NCBI GenBank assembly: GCA_964503125.1
Contig: CAZCZE010000039.1
Span: forward strand, 1 to 64,000
DNA: 64,000 bases
Reading direction: 5' to 3'
Source: FEN-1219 sp964503125
GTDB taxonomy: Bacteria; Pseudomonadota; Gammaproteobacteria; Steroidobacterales; Rariloculaceae
How positions within the stretch are numbered: the stretch's first letter is position 1; every line of letters starts with the position of its first letter. Positions 1 to 8,807 of the stretch are shown in pieces. Position numbers and translations under genes: made by a program. Under the pieces are notes generated by a model. The model ran no database searches. It saw only the letters and a list, made by a program, of their open reading frames with translations, and was not told the DNA's origin.

Positions 1-1
1 G

Positions 2-346
2 CCAGGTTTGTTCATCTTTACAGGAGCGCACTACAGCGCCGTGTACTCGCCGGAAGGCCGGCCGCGTCCACGGTCTGCAACCAGCTTCAGCCCGACATCT
101 GAAGAGAAGGTCGCCCAGTTCGACACTATCATCGTCAACACGGGTACCTATGAAGTGAGTGGCTCCACTATTACTTTCCGGCCGCTGGTTGCCAGGAGTC
201 CGGAGTTTGTCGGCGGACAATCAACGATGAATTTCCAAATCGACGGTGACGTGCTGACTCTGACGGAGCAAGAGATCGTAGCTGCGGACGGGATCGCCGG
301 ACCTGTTGCGGCTGGTTCCTCGATGACACTGCGGCGCGTCGAGTAG
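2..346 (+). CDS. Lipocalin-like secreted protein, 3' part only
   Basis: The reading frame is open from the first bases of the window and ends at a TAG, so only the last ~114 residues are present and the true start lies upstream. The visible part begins with a PGLFIFTGAHYSAVY stretch, followed by alternating beta-strand-like segments (TYEVSGSTITFRP, NFQIDGDVLTLTE). This pattern is typical of the lipocalin-like small secreted beta-barrel proteins common in proteobacteria and acidobacteria. No ligand can be deduced. The gene points toward the large cyclase gene, but ~250 bp separate them, so co-transcription is not obvious. The family call is by recognition of the pattern only. Confidence 0.6.
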   Translation, partial: PGLFIFTGAHYSAVYSPEGRPRPRSATSFSPTSEEKVAQFDTIIVNTGTYEVSGSTITFRPLVARSPEFVGGQSTMNFQIDGDVLTLTEQEIVAADGIAGPVAAGSSMTLRRVE

Positions 347-421
347 ACCCAGCGCGGGGCACGGATTCTTCAGATCTCGCCCGTGAGGCTCACGACGTAC
401 GCCGTGTCGCCGATGATCTCG

Positions 422-541
422 TCAGCCGGTACTCTTGGATTCCGAGCGACCCTTTTGCCCCGCAACCGCTACACAACCTCGGCGAAGTGAGCGGCCGATG
501 CGCTCGGCCAGGCGCTCCACCAACGCTTGCAGCTCCGTCTC
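422..541 (-). pseudogene. Possible transposase C-terminal remnant (IS91-like)
   Basis: On the minus strand a short open stretch reads ETELQALVERLAERIGRSLR and then drifts into unrelated sequence before a TGA at 422-424. Helical LQALVERLAERIGR-type segments are typical of the C-terminal part of IS91-family transposases. No start codon, no upstream transposase body and no terminal repeats are visible. If real, this is a decayed fragment left between the lipocalin-like gene and the cyclase gene. It could also be chance similarity in a GC-rich alternative frame. Confidence 0.25.
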
Positions 542-593
542 ATTTGGTGGCGTAGATTGTGCCGCTGGCGCAGGCCACTATAGCCGTCCGGCT

Positions 594-3500
594 ATGGAAC
601 AGTTGCCCGAAGGAACCGTCACCATCCTGTTCACCGACGCGGTGGGCTCGACTGCGCTCGCGGCCACCGTCGGCGACCGCGCCGCGCGCGAGCGCATGCG
701 CGAGCGTGAGGAGCACGCGCGCGAGCAGGTTCACCGGCATCGCGGCCGAGAAGTCAAAGGCACGGGCGACGGCATGATGGCCGTGTTCATGTCGGCGCGC
801 CGCGCTGTCGAGTGCGCGATCGACATCCAGCGCAGCGTCGAGCGCCTCAATCTCGCGCGGCCGGACGAGGCGCTCACGCTTCGCATCGGCTTGAACAGCG
901 GCGAGGCGTTCCCTGAGCGCGGCGATCTCTACGGCTCGATGGTGAACGCGGCCGCCCGCATCCAGAGCGTGGCCGGCCCCGGCGAAGTTTGGGTGTCCGA
1001 GATCGTGCGCCTTCTGCTCGGGCCGGGCTCGCGGTTCGAATTCACTGACCGCGGCCAGTTCTCGCTCAAAGGCTTCGATACGCCACTCCGTCTCTACGAA
1101 GTCGCCTGGCGGGAGCCCGCGGGCGTGATTCGGACGGGACTTTCGCCGCTCGTCGGTCGCGAGCAGGAACGCGCCGCGATGCGTGGTTGGCTTGCCGAGG
1201 TCGAGTCCGGCTCCGGTGTCCTCGCGCTGCTCGGCGGCGAGGCCGGTGTCGGCAAGTCGCGGCTCGCTCAGGAGGCGCTCAGCGAGGCGGAAGCGCGCGG
1301 GTTCCTCACGCTCACGGGCCACTGCTACGAAACGGAAGGCACGCCGCCGTATAACCCGTTCGCCGAGATCATCGAAATGCTTGCGCGCGTGCTCGATCCT
1401 CAGGCACTCCAGCAGGTGCTCGGCGACGATGCGCCGCACGCGGCGAAGCTCGCACCGCGCCTGCAACCACTGCTGTCCGACATGCCACCGGCGCCCGAAC
1501 GGCCACCCGCGGTCGAGCGTCGCGTGCTCCTCGATGCGATTCGTTCGATCGTCGAGCGATTGGCCGCGCGGCGACCGCTCGTGCTCCTGCTCGAGGACTT
1601 GCACTGGGCCGACGCGTCGACCGCCGTGCTGTTGCAGCATCTCGCGCCACGCGTGCGCAAGATGCCAGTGCTCGTGCTCGGCACGTACCGCGAGACGGAA
1701 GTTTTTGCGGCGCGGCCGCTGACGAGCGCGCTGCCGGAGCTCTTGCGCCAGCCTCGCGTCGTAGACGTGCGCGTGACGCGCTTGCCACGCGCGGCAGTGG
1801 CCAACATGTTGCGCGCCTACGGCGGCCACGACGCGCCGGCGCGGCTCGTCGAGCTCGTGATTCGCGAGACCGAAGGCAATCCGTTCTTCATCGAGCAGGT
1901 GCTCAAGCATCTGACCGAGGCGGGTCGCATGTTCGATGCCGCCGGCCGGTGGCGAACCGACGTCGACGTTGGCGAAGACGAAGTGCCGCGCGGCGTTCGC
2001 CACGTGATCGGCCGCCGCCTCGATCGCGTGAGCGCCGACTGCCGCCGCACGCTCACGCGCGCCGCGATCATCGGCCGGGCGTTTTCCTACGAGCTGCTGC
2101 GCGAGCTCGCAGAAGCTCGCGACGAGGAGACGTTGCTCGCGGCGATGGACGAGGCCGAGGCGACGCAGCTCGTCATGCCCGAGATCGTCGGCGGCGAAAC
2201 GCGGCTCTCGTTCGCGCACGAGCTAATTCGTCAAACGCTGCTCGCCGAATTGTCTCTGCCACGCCGCCAACTGCTGCACGCGCGGGTGGCCGATGCGATC
2301 GAAAGCGCGGCCGGAGCGAACGTCGAACGCCATGCGTCCGACCTTGCGTATCACCTATACCAGGCGGGACGCAACGCCGACGCACAGCGCACCGTGCGCT
2401 ATCTCGCCATGGCAGGAAAACAAGCGCTCGGGGCCGCCGCGTTTGAGGACGCCACTCGTCGCTTCGACGCCGCGCTCGAGCTCGTCGGCGAAGACGCACC
2501 CGTGCGCGCGGAGCTCCTGTACCAACGCGGCGTCGCGCAATTCGCGATCGGCCGTTGGGACCGGGCCGAGCCCGATTGGGAGGCAGCGCTCGAAGCCGCT
2601 GAACGCAGCGACGGGGAACCGGAGCTCGGAGGGCGGATCGCATTCGATTACGGCATGCAGGTCGCGTATGCCCGGCGGCCCGCGGATTCGTACGCCATCC
2701 TCCGCCGCGGGCTCGCCGTGCTCCACGATCGGCCTTCGCGCGTTCACGCACGACTGCTCGCGTTCTTCGCGATGACGGGCTCCGATGCCGGCATCGACGA
2801 CTACAACGCAGCGGCCACGCGGTTCGACGAGGCGGCGCGCATGGCCGAGAGCATCGGCGACCGCGCAGCGCTCGGTTTGGTGTCGAGCCACCGAGCGCAC
2901 TTCCATTGGCGCCACAAGCTCATGGCCGACTGCGCCGCCGAGTACCAGCGCGCTTGCGAGCTGCTCGAAGCTACGGGGGAGCTCTACGCGCTCGCGCAGG
3001 CGCGCACCTGGCGCGCCCTCGCGCTGATCGCCCTCGGGCGTTTCGCTGAAGCCGCGGCCATGACCGACGGCCTAGATGCGTACTGCGAACGGGTTGGCGA
3101 CTTCGGCTCGGTGTTCGCCGCGCGTCGCGCGCGCGCCTTCATGGACGTGACAATGACGGGCGATTTTGCGCGCTGGGAAGCGTTCGCCAGGGCGGACCTT
3201 GCGTTCCTCGAGGCCGTAGGGTCGGGTTGGACGGCGAACTCTCACAGCTACGTGGCGCTCGGCCAGTTCTGGTCGGGGCGCTGGGACGAAGCGCTGCCAC
3301 ATGCGCATCGAGCGCTCGAGCTCGCGCTCGACGACAGCTGGGCGGGCACCGACGAAACGGCGTTGCTGCTGCTCTTGGCGTACCGCCACGAGCACGACGC
3401 CGTGCGTTCGTTGATCGCCGAACGGCGGCGCTACTTGCCCGTTGCCGGCGTCATCAACCGAGCGGGTGCGTGGGAGCTCCTGCCGGCCGTCGTCGAAGCG

Positions 3501-3884
3501 CTCGCCGTGATCGGCGACCATGCCGACGCCGCCGCGCTCTATCCTGTGGCGCTCGATGCGGCCGGACGCGGCGTACCGATCCACTATGGCGTAAAGAGCC
3601 TACCGGCGACGACCGCGGGAATCGCTGCGGCGTGCGCGCGACAGTGGTCGGCGGCCGAAGAGCACTTCCGCGTGGCCGTCCGCCAAGCCGACGAGCTGCC
3701 GAACCGCATCGAGCAGCCCGAAGCGCGGCGCTGGTGGGCTGCGATGCTTCTTGCGCGCGACGCGGCCGAGGATCGCGCACGAGCGCGAGCGCTGCTGGCC
3801 GAAGCCGTCCGGCTCTACGATGAGATCGGCATGGCGCGCCACAGCGAGCTCGCGACGCAGCTCCTCGCCGCCGCGGAAGCGTAA
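594..3884 (+). CDS. Class III adenylate/guanylate cyclase with AAA ATPase and TPR-like region
   Basis: A 1096-residue cytoplasmic signalling protein. Residues ~1-175 form a class III nucleotidyl cyclase domain: FTDAVGST carries metal ligand D15, KGTGDG carries D59 and the purine-selecting Lys55, and VNAAARI carries the Asn/Arg pair. Key residues are intact, so it may make cAMP from ATP. A P-loop ATPase follows, with GGEAGVGKS (Lys221) and Walker B LLLEDLHWAD (E334-D335), as in AAA_16/signal-transduction ATPases. The C-terminal half (~residues 560-1090) is helical and alanine-rich and resembles TPR repeats. The frame is open upstream to 435, but the start at 594 (MEQLPEGTVT) sits at the usual N-terminus of this family. 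The architecture matches cyclase-AAA-TPR proteins; the signal sensed is unknown. Confidence 0.88.
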   Translation: MEQLPEGTVTILFTDAVGSTALAATVGDRAARERMREREEHAREQVHRHRGREVKGTGDGMMAVFMSARRAVECAIDIQRSVERLNLARPDEALTLRIGLNSGEAFPERGDLYGSMVNAAARIQSVAGPGEVWVSEIVRLLLGPGSRFEFTDRGQFSLKGFDTPLRLYEVAWREPAGVIRTGLSPLVGREQERAAMRGWLAEVESGSGVLALLGGEAGVGKSRLAQEALSEAEARGFLTLTGHCYETEGTPPYNPFAEIIEMLARVLDPQALQQVLGDDAPHAAKLAPRLQPLLSDMPPAPERPPAVERRVLLDAIRSIVERLAARRPLVLLLEDLHWADASTAVLLQHLAPRVRKMPVLVLGTYRETEVFAARPLTSALPELLRQPRVVDVRVTRLPRAAVANMLRAYGGHDAPARLVELVIRETEGNPFFIEQVLKHLTEAGRMFDAAGRWRTDVDVGEDEVPRGVRHVIGRRLDRVSADCRRTLTRAAIIGRAFSYELLRELAEARDEETLLAAMDEAEATQLVMPEIVGGETRLSFAHELIRQTLLAELSLPRRQLLHARVADAIESAAGANVERHASDLAYHLYQAGRNADAQRTVRYLAMAGKQALGAAAFEDATRRFDAALELVGEDAPVRAELLYQRGVAQFAIGRWDRAEPDWEAALEAAERSDGEPELGGRIAFDYGMQVAYARRPADSYAILRRGLAVLHDRPSRVHARLLAFFAMTGSDAGIDDYNAAATRFDEAARMAESIGDRAALGLVSSHRAHFHWRHKLMADCAAEYQRACELLEATGELYALAQARTWRALALIALGRFAEAAAMTDGLDAYCERVGDFGSVFAARRARAFMDVTMTGDFARWEAFARADLAFLEAVGSGWTANSHSYVALGQFWSGRWDEALPHAHRALELALDDSWAGTDETALLLLLAYRHEHDAVRSLIAERRRYLPVAGVINRAGAWELLPAVVEALAVIGDHADAAALYPVALDAAGRGVPIHYGVKSLPATTAGIAAACARQWSAAEEHFRVAVRQADELPNRIEQPEARRWWAAMLLARDAAEDRARARALLAEAVRLYDEIGMARHSELATQLLAAAEA

Positions 3885-4041
3885 AAAAGCGAGCCCTTGC
3901 GGGAGCGATCAGAAGTTCATCGAACGGTGGAGCACGCGGGCGCGCCCGCTCGGTCGCCATGGCCTCGCGTCCTTGCGATGAGATTCCGTTGCTGGCCGGG
4001 CGCGGCGGCAGTTGCGCAACTCGACGCGTGAGCAAACCGCG

Positions 4042-4136
4042 TCAGAGCTTGCGGCGGTCGAAGAGCAGCGTGTGGACGGCGCCGCTGTCGCCCGCGGCGG
4101 CGATCGCGGGGCCGTTCACGGGGCAACCTTCGCCGC
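4042..4136 (-). other. Short coding-like remnant downstream of the symporter
   Basis: Directly after the symporter stop, another minus-strand frame reads GEGCPVNGPAIAAAGDSGAV, then HTLLFDRRKL and TGA (4042-4044). The CPVNGPAIAA segment resembles a repeat seen in sialidase-like/BNR beta-propeller secreted proteins, and nearly every third base is G or C as in true genes here. Upstream the frame runs into the symporter gene as an out-of-frame shadow, so no complete gene exists. It may be the tail of a deleted gene. The evidence is weak. Confidence 0.2.
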
Positions 4137-5522
4137 TTAGCCGCGCAAAGCGTTGAGCCGTCGCGGTATGAGCGCTGCGGCCGCGAGATAGGCGGCGAGC
4201 GCCGCGGCGACGGCCGTAAGGTACGGCGTCGACCACTCGAGCCAATATTCGCCCGCGGCCCACACGGTGACGCCTGCCGTCAGCGCCGCATAAGCGCTCG
4301 CGGCGCCGCCGATGCGGCCGAAGAGACCGAACAGGCCGACGACGAAAATACCGGCGCTGCCGAACGCCGACGCCGTCGCGACGAGCTCGTAAATGCCTTC
4401 GGCATTGAGCGCGATCGTGTACGCGATGACGCCGAAAGTGACGACGCCGAGTCGAGCGCTCAAGATCTTCCCGCGCTCGCCGAGCGTGGGCTTGAGCGGC
4501 ACGACGAGATTGTGCGAGACGAGCGCCGCCGCGGCGAGCAGGCAGCTGTCGACGGTCGAGAGGATGGCCGAGATCAACGCGCCGGCGAACAGCACGTAAA
4601 GGAACGTCGACAAGTGCTGCTGCGCGAGCACGGCTATCAGCTGCTCGGGCTCCTCGAGCCCGGGCACGAGCGCGGGCCCCGCGAGGCCGAGCAACACGGG
4701 CACGAGGCCGACGCTGACGTAGATGGCCGCGCCGATGAGCGTCGCGTTGCGGGCCGTCGCCGCCGTCTTGCAGCCCAGGATCCGCGACAGCAGCTCGACG
4801 GCGAGCAGCGAGCCGCAAACCGGCACTGCCCAGGCCTCGACGATCTGGAGCGGCGTCGCATTCGCGGTCGAGAACAGCGCGACGCGCTCGGACTCGACGA
4901 GCGCCGTGAGGGCAGCGAACCCACCGTTCGCATCGGCAACGGCGACCAGCAGCACGAGCAGGCCGACGATGACGGCGATGCTCTGCACGAAGTCCGTGAC
5001 CACGTCGGCGAGCAGCCCGCCGGCGACCGTGTAGACGATGACGAACGTCGCGGCGACCGTAATGGCGACGTCGACCTCGAGATCGCTCGACGCGCTCACG
5101 ACCTGGCCGAACGCGCGGATCTGCGCCGCGGCCCAGAGCACCGACGTCGGCACCATGAGCAGCACGGCGAGGCGCTCCACGCCGATCGAGTAGCGCTCGC
5201 GGAACAGGTCGCCGAACGTCGTGTACTTGCGGCGCCAGAGCGGTGCGGCGACGACGACGCCGAGCACGACGAGACAGAGCCCGTAGCCGAACGGATCGGC
5301 CGAGCCGCCCGCGAGGCCGTCGCTGTAGATCGAGCCCGCGGCGCCGACGACGGTTTCCGCGCCGAACCACGTCGCGAAGATCGAGAACGCCGCTACACCT
5401 AACCCCAGCCGCCGGCCCGCGATGAGGTAATCGCTCTCGCTCGCGATGCGCCGCGACACGGCGAGACCGAGCGCTAATTGCACGAGCAGGTAGACGCCGA
5501 TGCCGATCAGGACGGGTTGCAT
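4137..5522 (-). CDS. Sodium:solute symporter (SSS family)
   Basis: A 461-residue inner-membrane protein with about 12-13 hydrophobic segments. The N-terminus (MQPVLIGIGVYLLVQLALGL), the early DYLIAGRRLG loop and the FSIFATWFGAETVVGAAG segment are characteristic of SSS transporters of the PutP/PanF type; the GS and ATWFGAET elements belong to the Na+/substrate region of the LeuT-like fold. A later LISAILSTVDSCLLAAA segment matches the conserved TM8 Na2-site region (ILSTxDS). The start was set at 5522 because the frame upstream is only the antisense shadow of the next gene. It is divergent from the secreted-protein gene at 5580 with a 57-bp spacer that must hold both promoters. Substrate unknown; a small organic acid, sugar or amino acid is likely. 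Confidence 0.9.
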   Translation of the reverse strand: MQPVLIGIGVYLLVQLALGLAVSRRIASESDYLIAGRRLGLGVAAFSIFATWFGAETVVGAAGSIYSDGLAGGSADPFGYGLCLVVLGVVVAAPLWRRKYTTFGDLFRERYSIGVERLAVLLMVPTSVLWAAAQIRAFGQVVSASSDLEVDVAITVAATFVIVYTVAGGLLADVVTDFVQSIAVIVGLLVLLVAVADANGGFAALTALVESERVALFSTANATPLQIVEAWAVPVCGSLLAVELLSRILGCKTAATARNATLIGAAIYVSVGLVPVLLGLAGPALVPGLEEPEQLIAVLAQQHLSTFLYVLFAGALISAILSTVDSCLLAAAALVSHNLVVPLKPTLGERGKILSARLGVVTFGVIAYTIALNAEGIYELVATASAFGSAGIFVVGLFGLFGRIGGAASAYAALTAGVTVWAAGEYWLEWSTPYLTAVAAALAAYLAAAALIPRRLNALRG

Positions 5523-5579
5523 GGCATCGTGGCAGGGTTTAGCGTGTCCCCACGCTGTCGTTGTCCTCGAGGGGGATCC

Positions 5580-6491
5580 ATGAACGTGCTCGTTTTCCCA
5601 GTCCGCATCCGCCGAGTGTTGGCGCCGGTCGCCGCCGCGATGCTCGGCTGTCTCGCAGCCGGCGCGGCTTTCGCCGCGATCGAGTTGCCGACGGAGAAGG
5701 CCGCACTCATCGAGCTCGGCGTCGAGCATCGCACGGCCTGGGATCTCTATAAAGCATTCGAGACGCAAGCGGGCGGCGGGCAACGTTTGAATCCGGCGCG
5801 CTTGCCCGATTGGACGGGCATCTACTCGCGCAGCGGCGTGCTGTTCAACTGGGATCAGGATCAAGGCCGCAATCGCATGCCGACGGCGAAGCTCACGCCC
5901 GAGTACCAACAGAAGCTCGTCACGAAGCTCGACAACATCGAGAAGGGCATCGAGTTCGACAACTTGAGCAACTGCGCGCCGCCGGGGCATCCGCGTTGGA
6001 TGACCGAGCCGTTCTTGCGCGATTTCGTCGTGACGCCCGATCAGACCTACCTCATCAACGAGATGGTCAACGACATCCGCCGCATCTATACCGACGGCCG
6101 CGGCCACATCTCCGAGGCCGATCGCTATCCGCTCTGGAACGGCGACTCGATCGGCTTCTGGGACGGTGGCAAGCTCGTGATCCACACGAGCTCGCTGCGT
6201 GAGGGGCAGTACCAGCGCACGCAACCCGAGTACACGGAGCAGGTCGAGACCGTCGAGATCTGGGAGAAGACCGACGATCGCACGCTGCTCGCGCACGTCT
6301 GGGTCTACGACCCGCCGGCGCTCGCCGAGCCGTGGTACTCGAAGCACACCTATTTGAAGCTCACGAACGACGACAAGAGCCTGCGCATCCATTACTGGGA
6401 CTGCGCCGAGAACCAGAACAACAGCGTCATCCAAACCGAGAGCGGCTCGTCGCAGTTCCGCGATTTCACGTTCACCGAGAGCGACGACTAG
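5580..6491 (+). CDS. Secreted YTDGR/GDTLV-family protein (paralogue 1)
   Basis: A 303-residue exported protein of unassigned function. It has a signal peptide (Arg-rich start, then VLAPVAAAMLGCLAAGAAFA, cut near residue 35). Conserved blocks follow in order: LPDWTGIYSRSG, CAPPGHPRW, PDQTYLINEMVNDIRRIYTD, GDSIGFWDGGKLVIHTSSL, a WEK-TDDRTLLAHVWVYDP segment and a terminal YWDCAEN. These blocks recur in five other proteins of this window. In family members the YTDGRxHP and GxSxGxWxGDTLVxxT segments are the hallmark; here the second is degenerate (GGKLV). The start at 5580 has a GAGGGGG ribosome site 5-11 bases upstream. Its neighbour 9 bp downstream is a close paralogue, so the two form a tandem duplicated operon. 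The family is widespread but, to my knowledge, uncharacterised. Confidence 0.8.
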   Translation: MNVLVFPVRIRRVLAPVAAAMLGCLAAGAAFAAIELPTEKAALIELGVEHRTAWDLYKAFETQAGGGQRLNPARLPDWTGIYSRSGVLFNWDQDQGRNRMPTAKLTPEYQQKLVTKLDNIEKGIEFDNLSNCAPPGHPRWMTEPFLRDFVVTPDQTYLINEMVNDIRRIYTDGRGHISEADRYPLWNGDSIGFWDGGKLVIHTSSLREGQYQRTQPEYTEQVETVEIWEKTDDRTLLAHVWVYDPPALAEPWYSKHTYLKLTNDDKSLRIHYWDCAENQNNSVIQTESGSSQFRDFTFTESDD

Positions 6492-6500
6492 AGCGGAAGC

Positions 6501-7418
6501 ATGCGCACGCTGCTCGTCGTCACGATCGTCGCCGCGTCCGCGCTCGCGGGCTGCGCGCCCGAGTCGGCCGAGCAGGCGCCGGCTGCGGCGAGCGCGCAGG
6601 GCGATGCGCTCGTGCCGGCAGACCGCGCGGCCAAAGTCGCGCTCGGGCTCGAACATGCCATGGCGCGCGATCTCTACGAAGCGCTCAAGGCGCGCGCCGG
6701 CGGCGGCGCGCCGTTGTCGCTCGACGACATGCCCGATTGGACGGGCTTGTGGACGCGGGTCGGCCGGCCGTTCTTCGATCCCGACCAGCCCGCCGACGTG
6801 CTCACGACCGCGAAGCTCAAAGCCGAGCCGCTCGCCGAGCTCACGCGCCGCCGCGAGCTGTCGGCGCAGGGCATCGAGTACGACCCGATCAGCGACTGCA
6901 GCCCGCCCGGCTTTCCGCGCTGGCTCGCGATTCCGTTCTTACGCGAGCTCATCGTCACGCCGGGGCAGACGTTTCTCACCTCCGAGACCGTCAACAATCT
7001 GCGCCGCGTCTACACCGACGGCCGCGATCATCCGCCGCCCGCGGACGCCTATCCGCTCGACTATGGCGATTCGATCGGTTTCTGGTCGGGGCACACACTC
7101 GTGATTCACACGGCGCAGGTCGAGGCCGGCATCTTCCATCGCAACGACCCGCAGTACTCGGAGTCGCTCGAAGCCGTCGAGGTCTGGCGCAAGACCGACC
7201 CCACGACGGTCCAGGTCGACGTCTGGGTCTACGACCCGGTCACGCTCGACGAGCCCTGGTTCGTGCAGCAAACGTACAAGCAGGTGCCGAACCCCGACGG
7301 CTACTTGCGCATCGGCTATTGGCACTGCGGCGAGAACCCGAACAACGCGGTCGAGCAGACGAGCGACGGCACGTCGCAGTTCAGCGATTTCACGTTCACC
7401 GACCAGGACGATCGCTGA
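6501..7418 (+). CDS. YTDGR/GDTLV-family lipoprotein (paralogue 2)
   Basis: A 305-residue exported protein. The N-terminus MRTLLVVTIVAASALAGCAP contains a lipobox (LAGC), so it is probably a lipoprotein. It aligns block by block with the preceding gene: LGLEHAMARDLYEALKARAG, MPDWTGLWTRVG, CSPPGFPRW, TFLTSETVNNLRRVYTDGRD, GDSIGFWSGHTLVIHTAQV, VYDPVTLDEPW and YWHCGENPNN. The pair is therefore a recent-looking tandem duplication in which one copy has a standard signal peptide and the other a lipid anchor. Translation is likely coupled through the 9-bp spacer. Function unknown. Confidence 0.8.
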   Translation: MRTLLVVTIVAASALAGCAPESAEQAPAAASAQGDALVPADRAAKVALGLEHAMARDLYEALKARAGGGAPLSLDDMPDWTGLWTRVGRPFFDPDQPADVLTTAKLKAEPLAELTRRRELSAQGIEYDPISDCSPPGFPRWLAIPFLRELIVTPGQTFLTSETVNNLRRVYTDGRDHPPPADAYPLDYGDSIGFWSGHTLVIHTAQVEAGIFHRNDPQYSESLEAVEVWRKTDPTTVQVDVWVYDPVTLDEPWFVQQTYKQVPNPDGYLRIGYWHCGENPNNAVEQTSDGTSQFSDFTFTDQDDR

Positions 7419-7426
7419 AGCCGGCC

Positions 7427-7960
7427 TCAGACGTCGAGCGGCGTGCCGAAGTCGGCCATGGGCGGATGGAGCCCGCGCGCCGCGAGCCAATCGCGGAGCG
7501 CCGGGCCCGTGCCTTGCGGCCAAGGCCGAAGCTTGTCGAGCGGCACTTCCTTGTAATCGTCGAGCTCGTCGGCCGCGAGCCTGATCGCGCCGTCCGGCAC
7601 TCGCACGTGGTAGGCGAAGATCACCTGGTTGAGCCGCTCGAAAGGGTAGACGCCGATCGAAGCTTCGAGCCGGCCCTTAAGGCCGAGCTCTTCGCCGACC
7701 TCGCGCAGCACGGCGACATCGGGATGCTCGCCGCGCTCGAGGAAGCCTGCGACCAGGCCGTACCAGGTCGGCGGACGGCCGATGCTGCGCACCAGGATCA
7801 CGCGCTCCGCACGCTCGACGACGGCAGCAACGACGGGGACGGGATTGCGCCAGTGCACGAAGGCGCACTCCGTGCAGACGGGCCGCGTCTCGCCGCCGCG
7901 CACGGCGCTGTCGAGCGGCGCGCGGCACAACGGACAATAGCGGTAGTCGGCCTCGGCCAT
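7427..7960 (-). CDS. Zinc-ribbon Nudix hydrolase
   Basis: A 177-residue cytoplasmic pyrophosphohydrolase. A four-cysteine zinc ribbon (C9, C12, C29, C32) precedes a complete Nudix box: G71, E77, then R85-E86-V-G-E89-E90-L-G-L. These carboxylates bind Mg2+ and hydrolyse a nucleoside diphosphate linked to another moiety (ADP-ribose, NADH or similar). The zinc ribbon plus Nudix layout recalls NudC-type and related enzymes, but the substrate cannot be read from sequence. The start at 7960 (MAEADYRYC) is preferred over 7990 because the longer form would overlap the divergent nat gene. It converges on the paralogue-2 gene with 8 bp between stops. Confidence 0.88.
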   Translation of the reverse strand: MAEADYRYCPLCRAPLDSAVRGGETRPVCTECAFVHWRNPVPVVAAVVERAERVILVRSIGRPPTWYGLVAGFLERGEHPDVAVLREVGEELGLKGRLEASIGVYPFERLNQVIFAYHVRVPDGAIRLAADELDDYKEVPLDKLRPWPQGTGPALRDWLAARGLHPPMADFGTPLDV

Positions 7961-7980
7961 GGCCGAAGTATAGTCAGGGC

Positions 7981-8805
7981 ATGACCGCAACGACCATGCT
8001 CGATCTCGACTCGTATCTCCGCCGCATCGACTATTCAGGGCCGCTCGAGCCGACGCTTGCGACGCTGCGCGTGTTGCAGCTGCATCATGTCCAGACGATT
8101 CCGTTCGAGAACCTCGACACGCTGCTTGGGCTACCCGTGCGGCTCGACCTCGAGTCGCTGCAGCGCAAGCTCGTGCAGGCGCGCCGCGGCGGCTACTGCT
8201 TCGAGCACAACGTGCTCTTCAAGAGCGTGCTCGACGCGCTCGGGCTGCGCTCGACGGCGCTCGCCGCGCGCGTCGTTTGGGAACGGCCAGCGGGCGAGCT
8301 TAAGGCGCGCACGCACATGGTGCTGCTCGTCGAGATCGGCACGGGCCTGTATCTCGCCGACGTGGGCTTCGGCGGGCTCACGCCGACGGCGCCGCTCACG
8401 CTGCACGCCGAAGTCGAGCAAGCGACGCCGCACGAGACATTCCGCGTCCTACGCGAAGGCGCCGAGTTTGCCGTCGAGGCGCGCGTGCGCGACCAATGGA
8501 AGCGGCTCTATCGGTTCGACCTGCAGGAACAGCAACCCGTCGATATCGAGCTCTTGAACCATTACGTCGTGAGCCACGCGGAGTCGCCGATGATCGGCAG
8601 GCTCGTCGCGGCGCGCGCTGCGCCGGATCGCCGCTTCGGGCTCGCCAACGGCGTGCTGCGCGAGTACCGCCCCGACGGCACGAGCGACCAGCGACGCATG
8701 GGGAGCGTCGCGGAGTTGCGTGAGGTCTTGCGCACGACGTTCGGCATCGAAGCGCCGACGGGTTCGCCGAGCGACATTGCGCTCGAGCGCGTGCTGGCGC
8801 AGTAG
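7981..8805 (+). CDS. nat: Arylamine N-acetyltransferase
   Basis: A 274-residue cytoplasmic enzyme that moves acetyl or propionyl groups from CoA to aromatic amines and hydrazines. The catalytic triad is intact: C73 in RRGGYCFEHN, H112 in ARTHMVLLVE and D127 in YLADVGFGG. The N-terminal LDLDSYLRRIDYSGP and TIPFENLDTLLG segments are typical of the family, and the length matches bacterial NATs. It is divergent from the Nudix gene with only 20 bp between start codons; a TATAGT sequence lies 6-11 bases before the ATG. In other actinobacteria and proteobacteria NATs sit near aromatic or steroid catabolism genes, consistent with the nearby hydroxylases; this link is inference. Confidence 0.95.
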   Translation: MTATTMLDLDSYLRRIDYSGPLEPTLATLRVLQLHHVQTIPFENLDTLLGLPVRLDLESLQRKLVQARRGGYCFEHNVLFKSVLDALGLRSTALAARVVWERPAGELKARTHMVLLVEIGTGLYLADVGFGGLTPTAPLTLHAEVEQATPHETFRVLREGAEFAVEARVRDQWKRLYRFDLQEQQPVDIELLNHYVVSHAESPMIGRLVAARAAPDRRFGLANGVLREYRPDGTSDQRRMGSVAELREVLRTTFGIEAPTGSPSDIALERVLAQ

Positions 8806-8807
8806 GC

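Noticed and set aside
435..593. Upstream start for the cyclase protein
   Set aside because: The extra 53 residues are non-homologous and Cys/Arg-rich; homologues begin near MEQLPEGTVT at 594.
5523..6656. N-terminal extension of the symporter frame
   Set aside because: The extra ~378 residues are antisense to the paralogue-1 gene; a proper membrane-protein start (MQPVLIG) exists at 5522.
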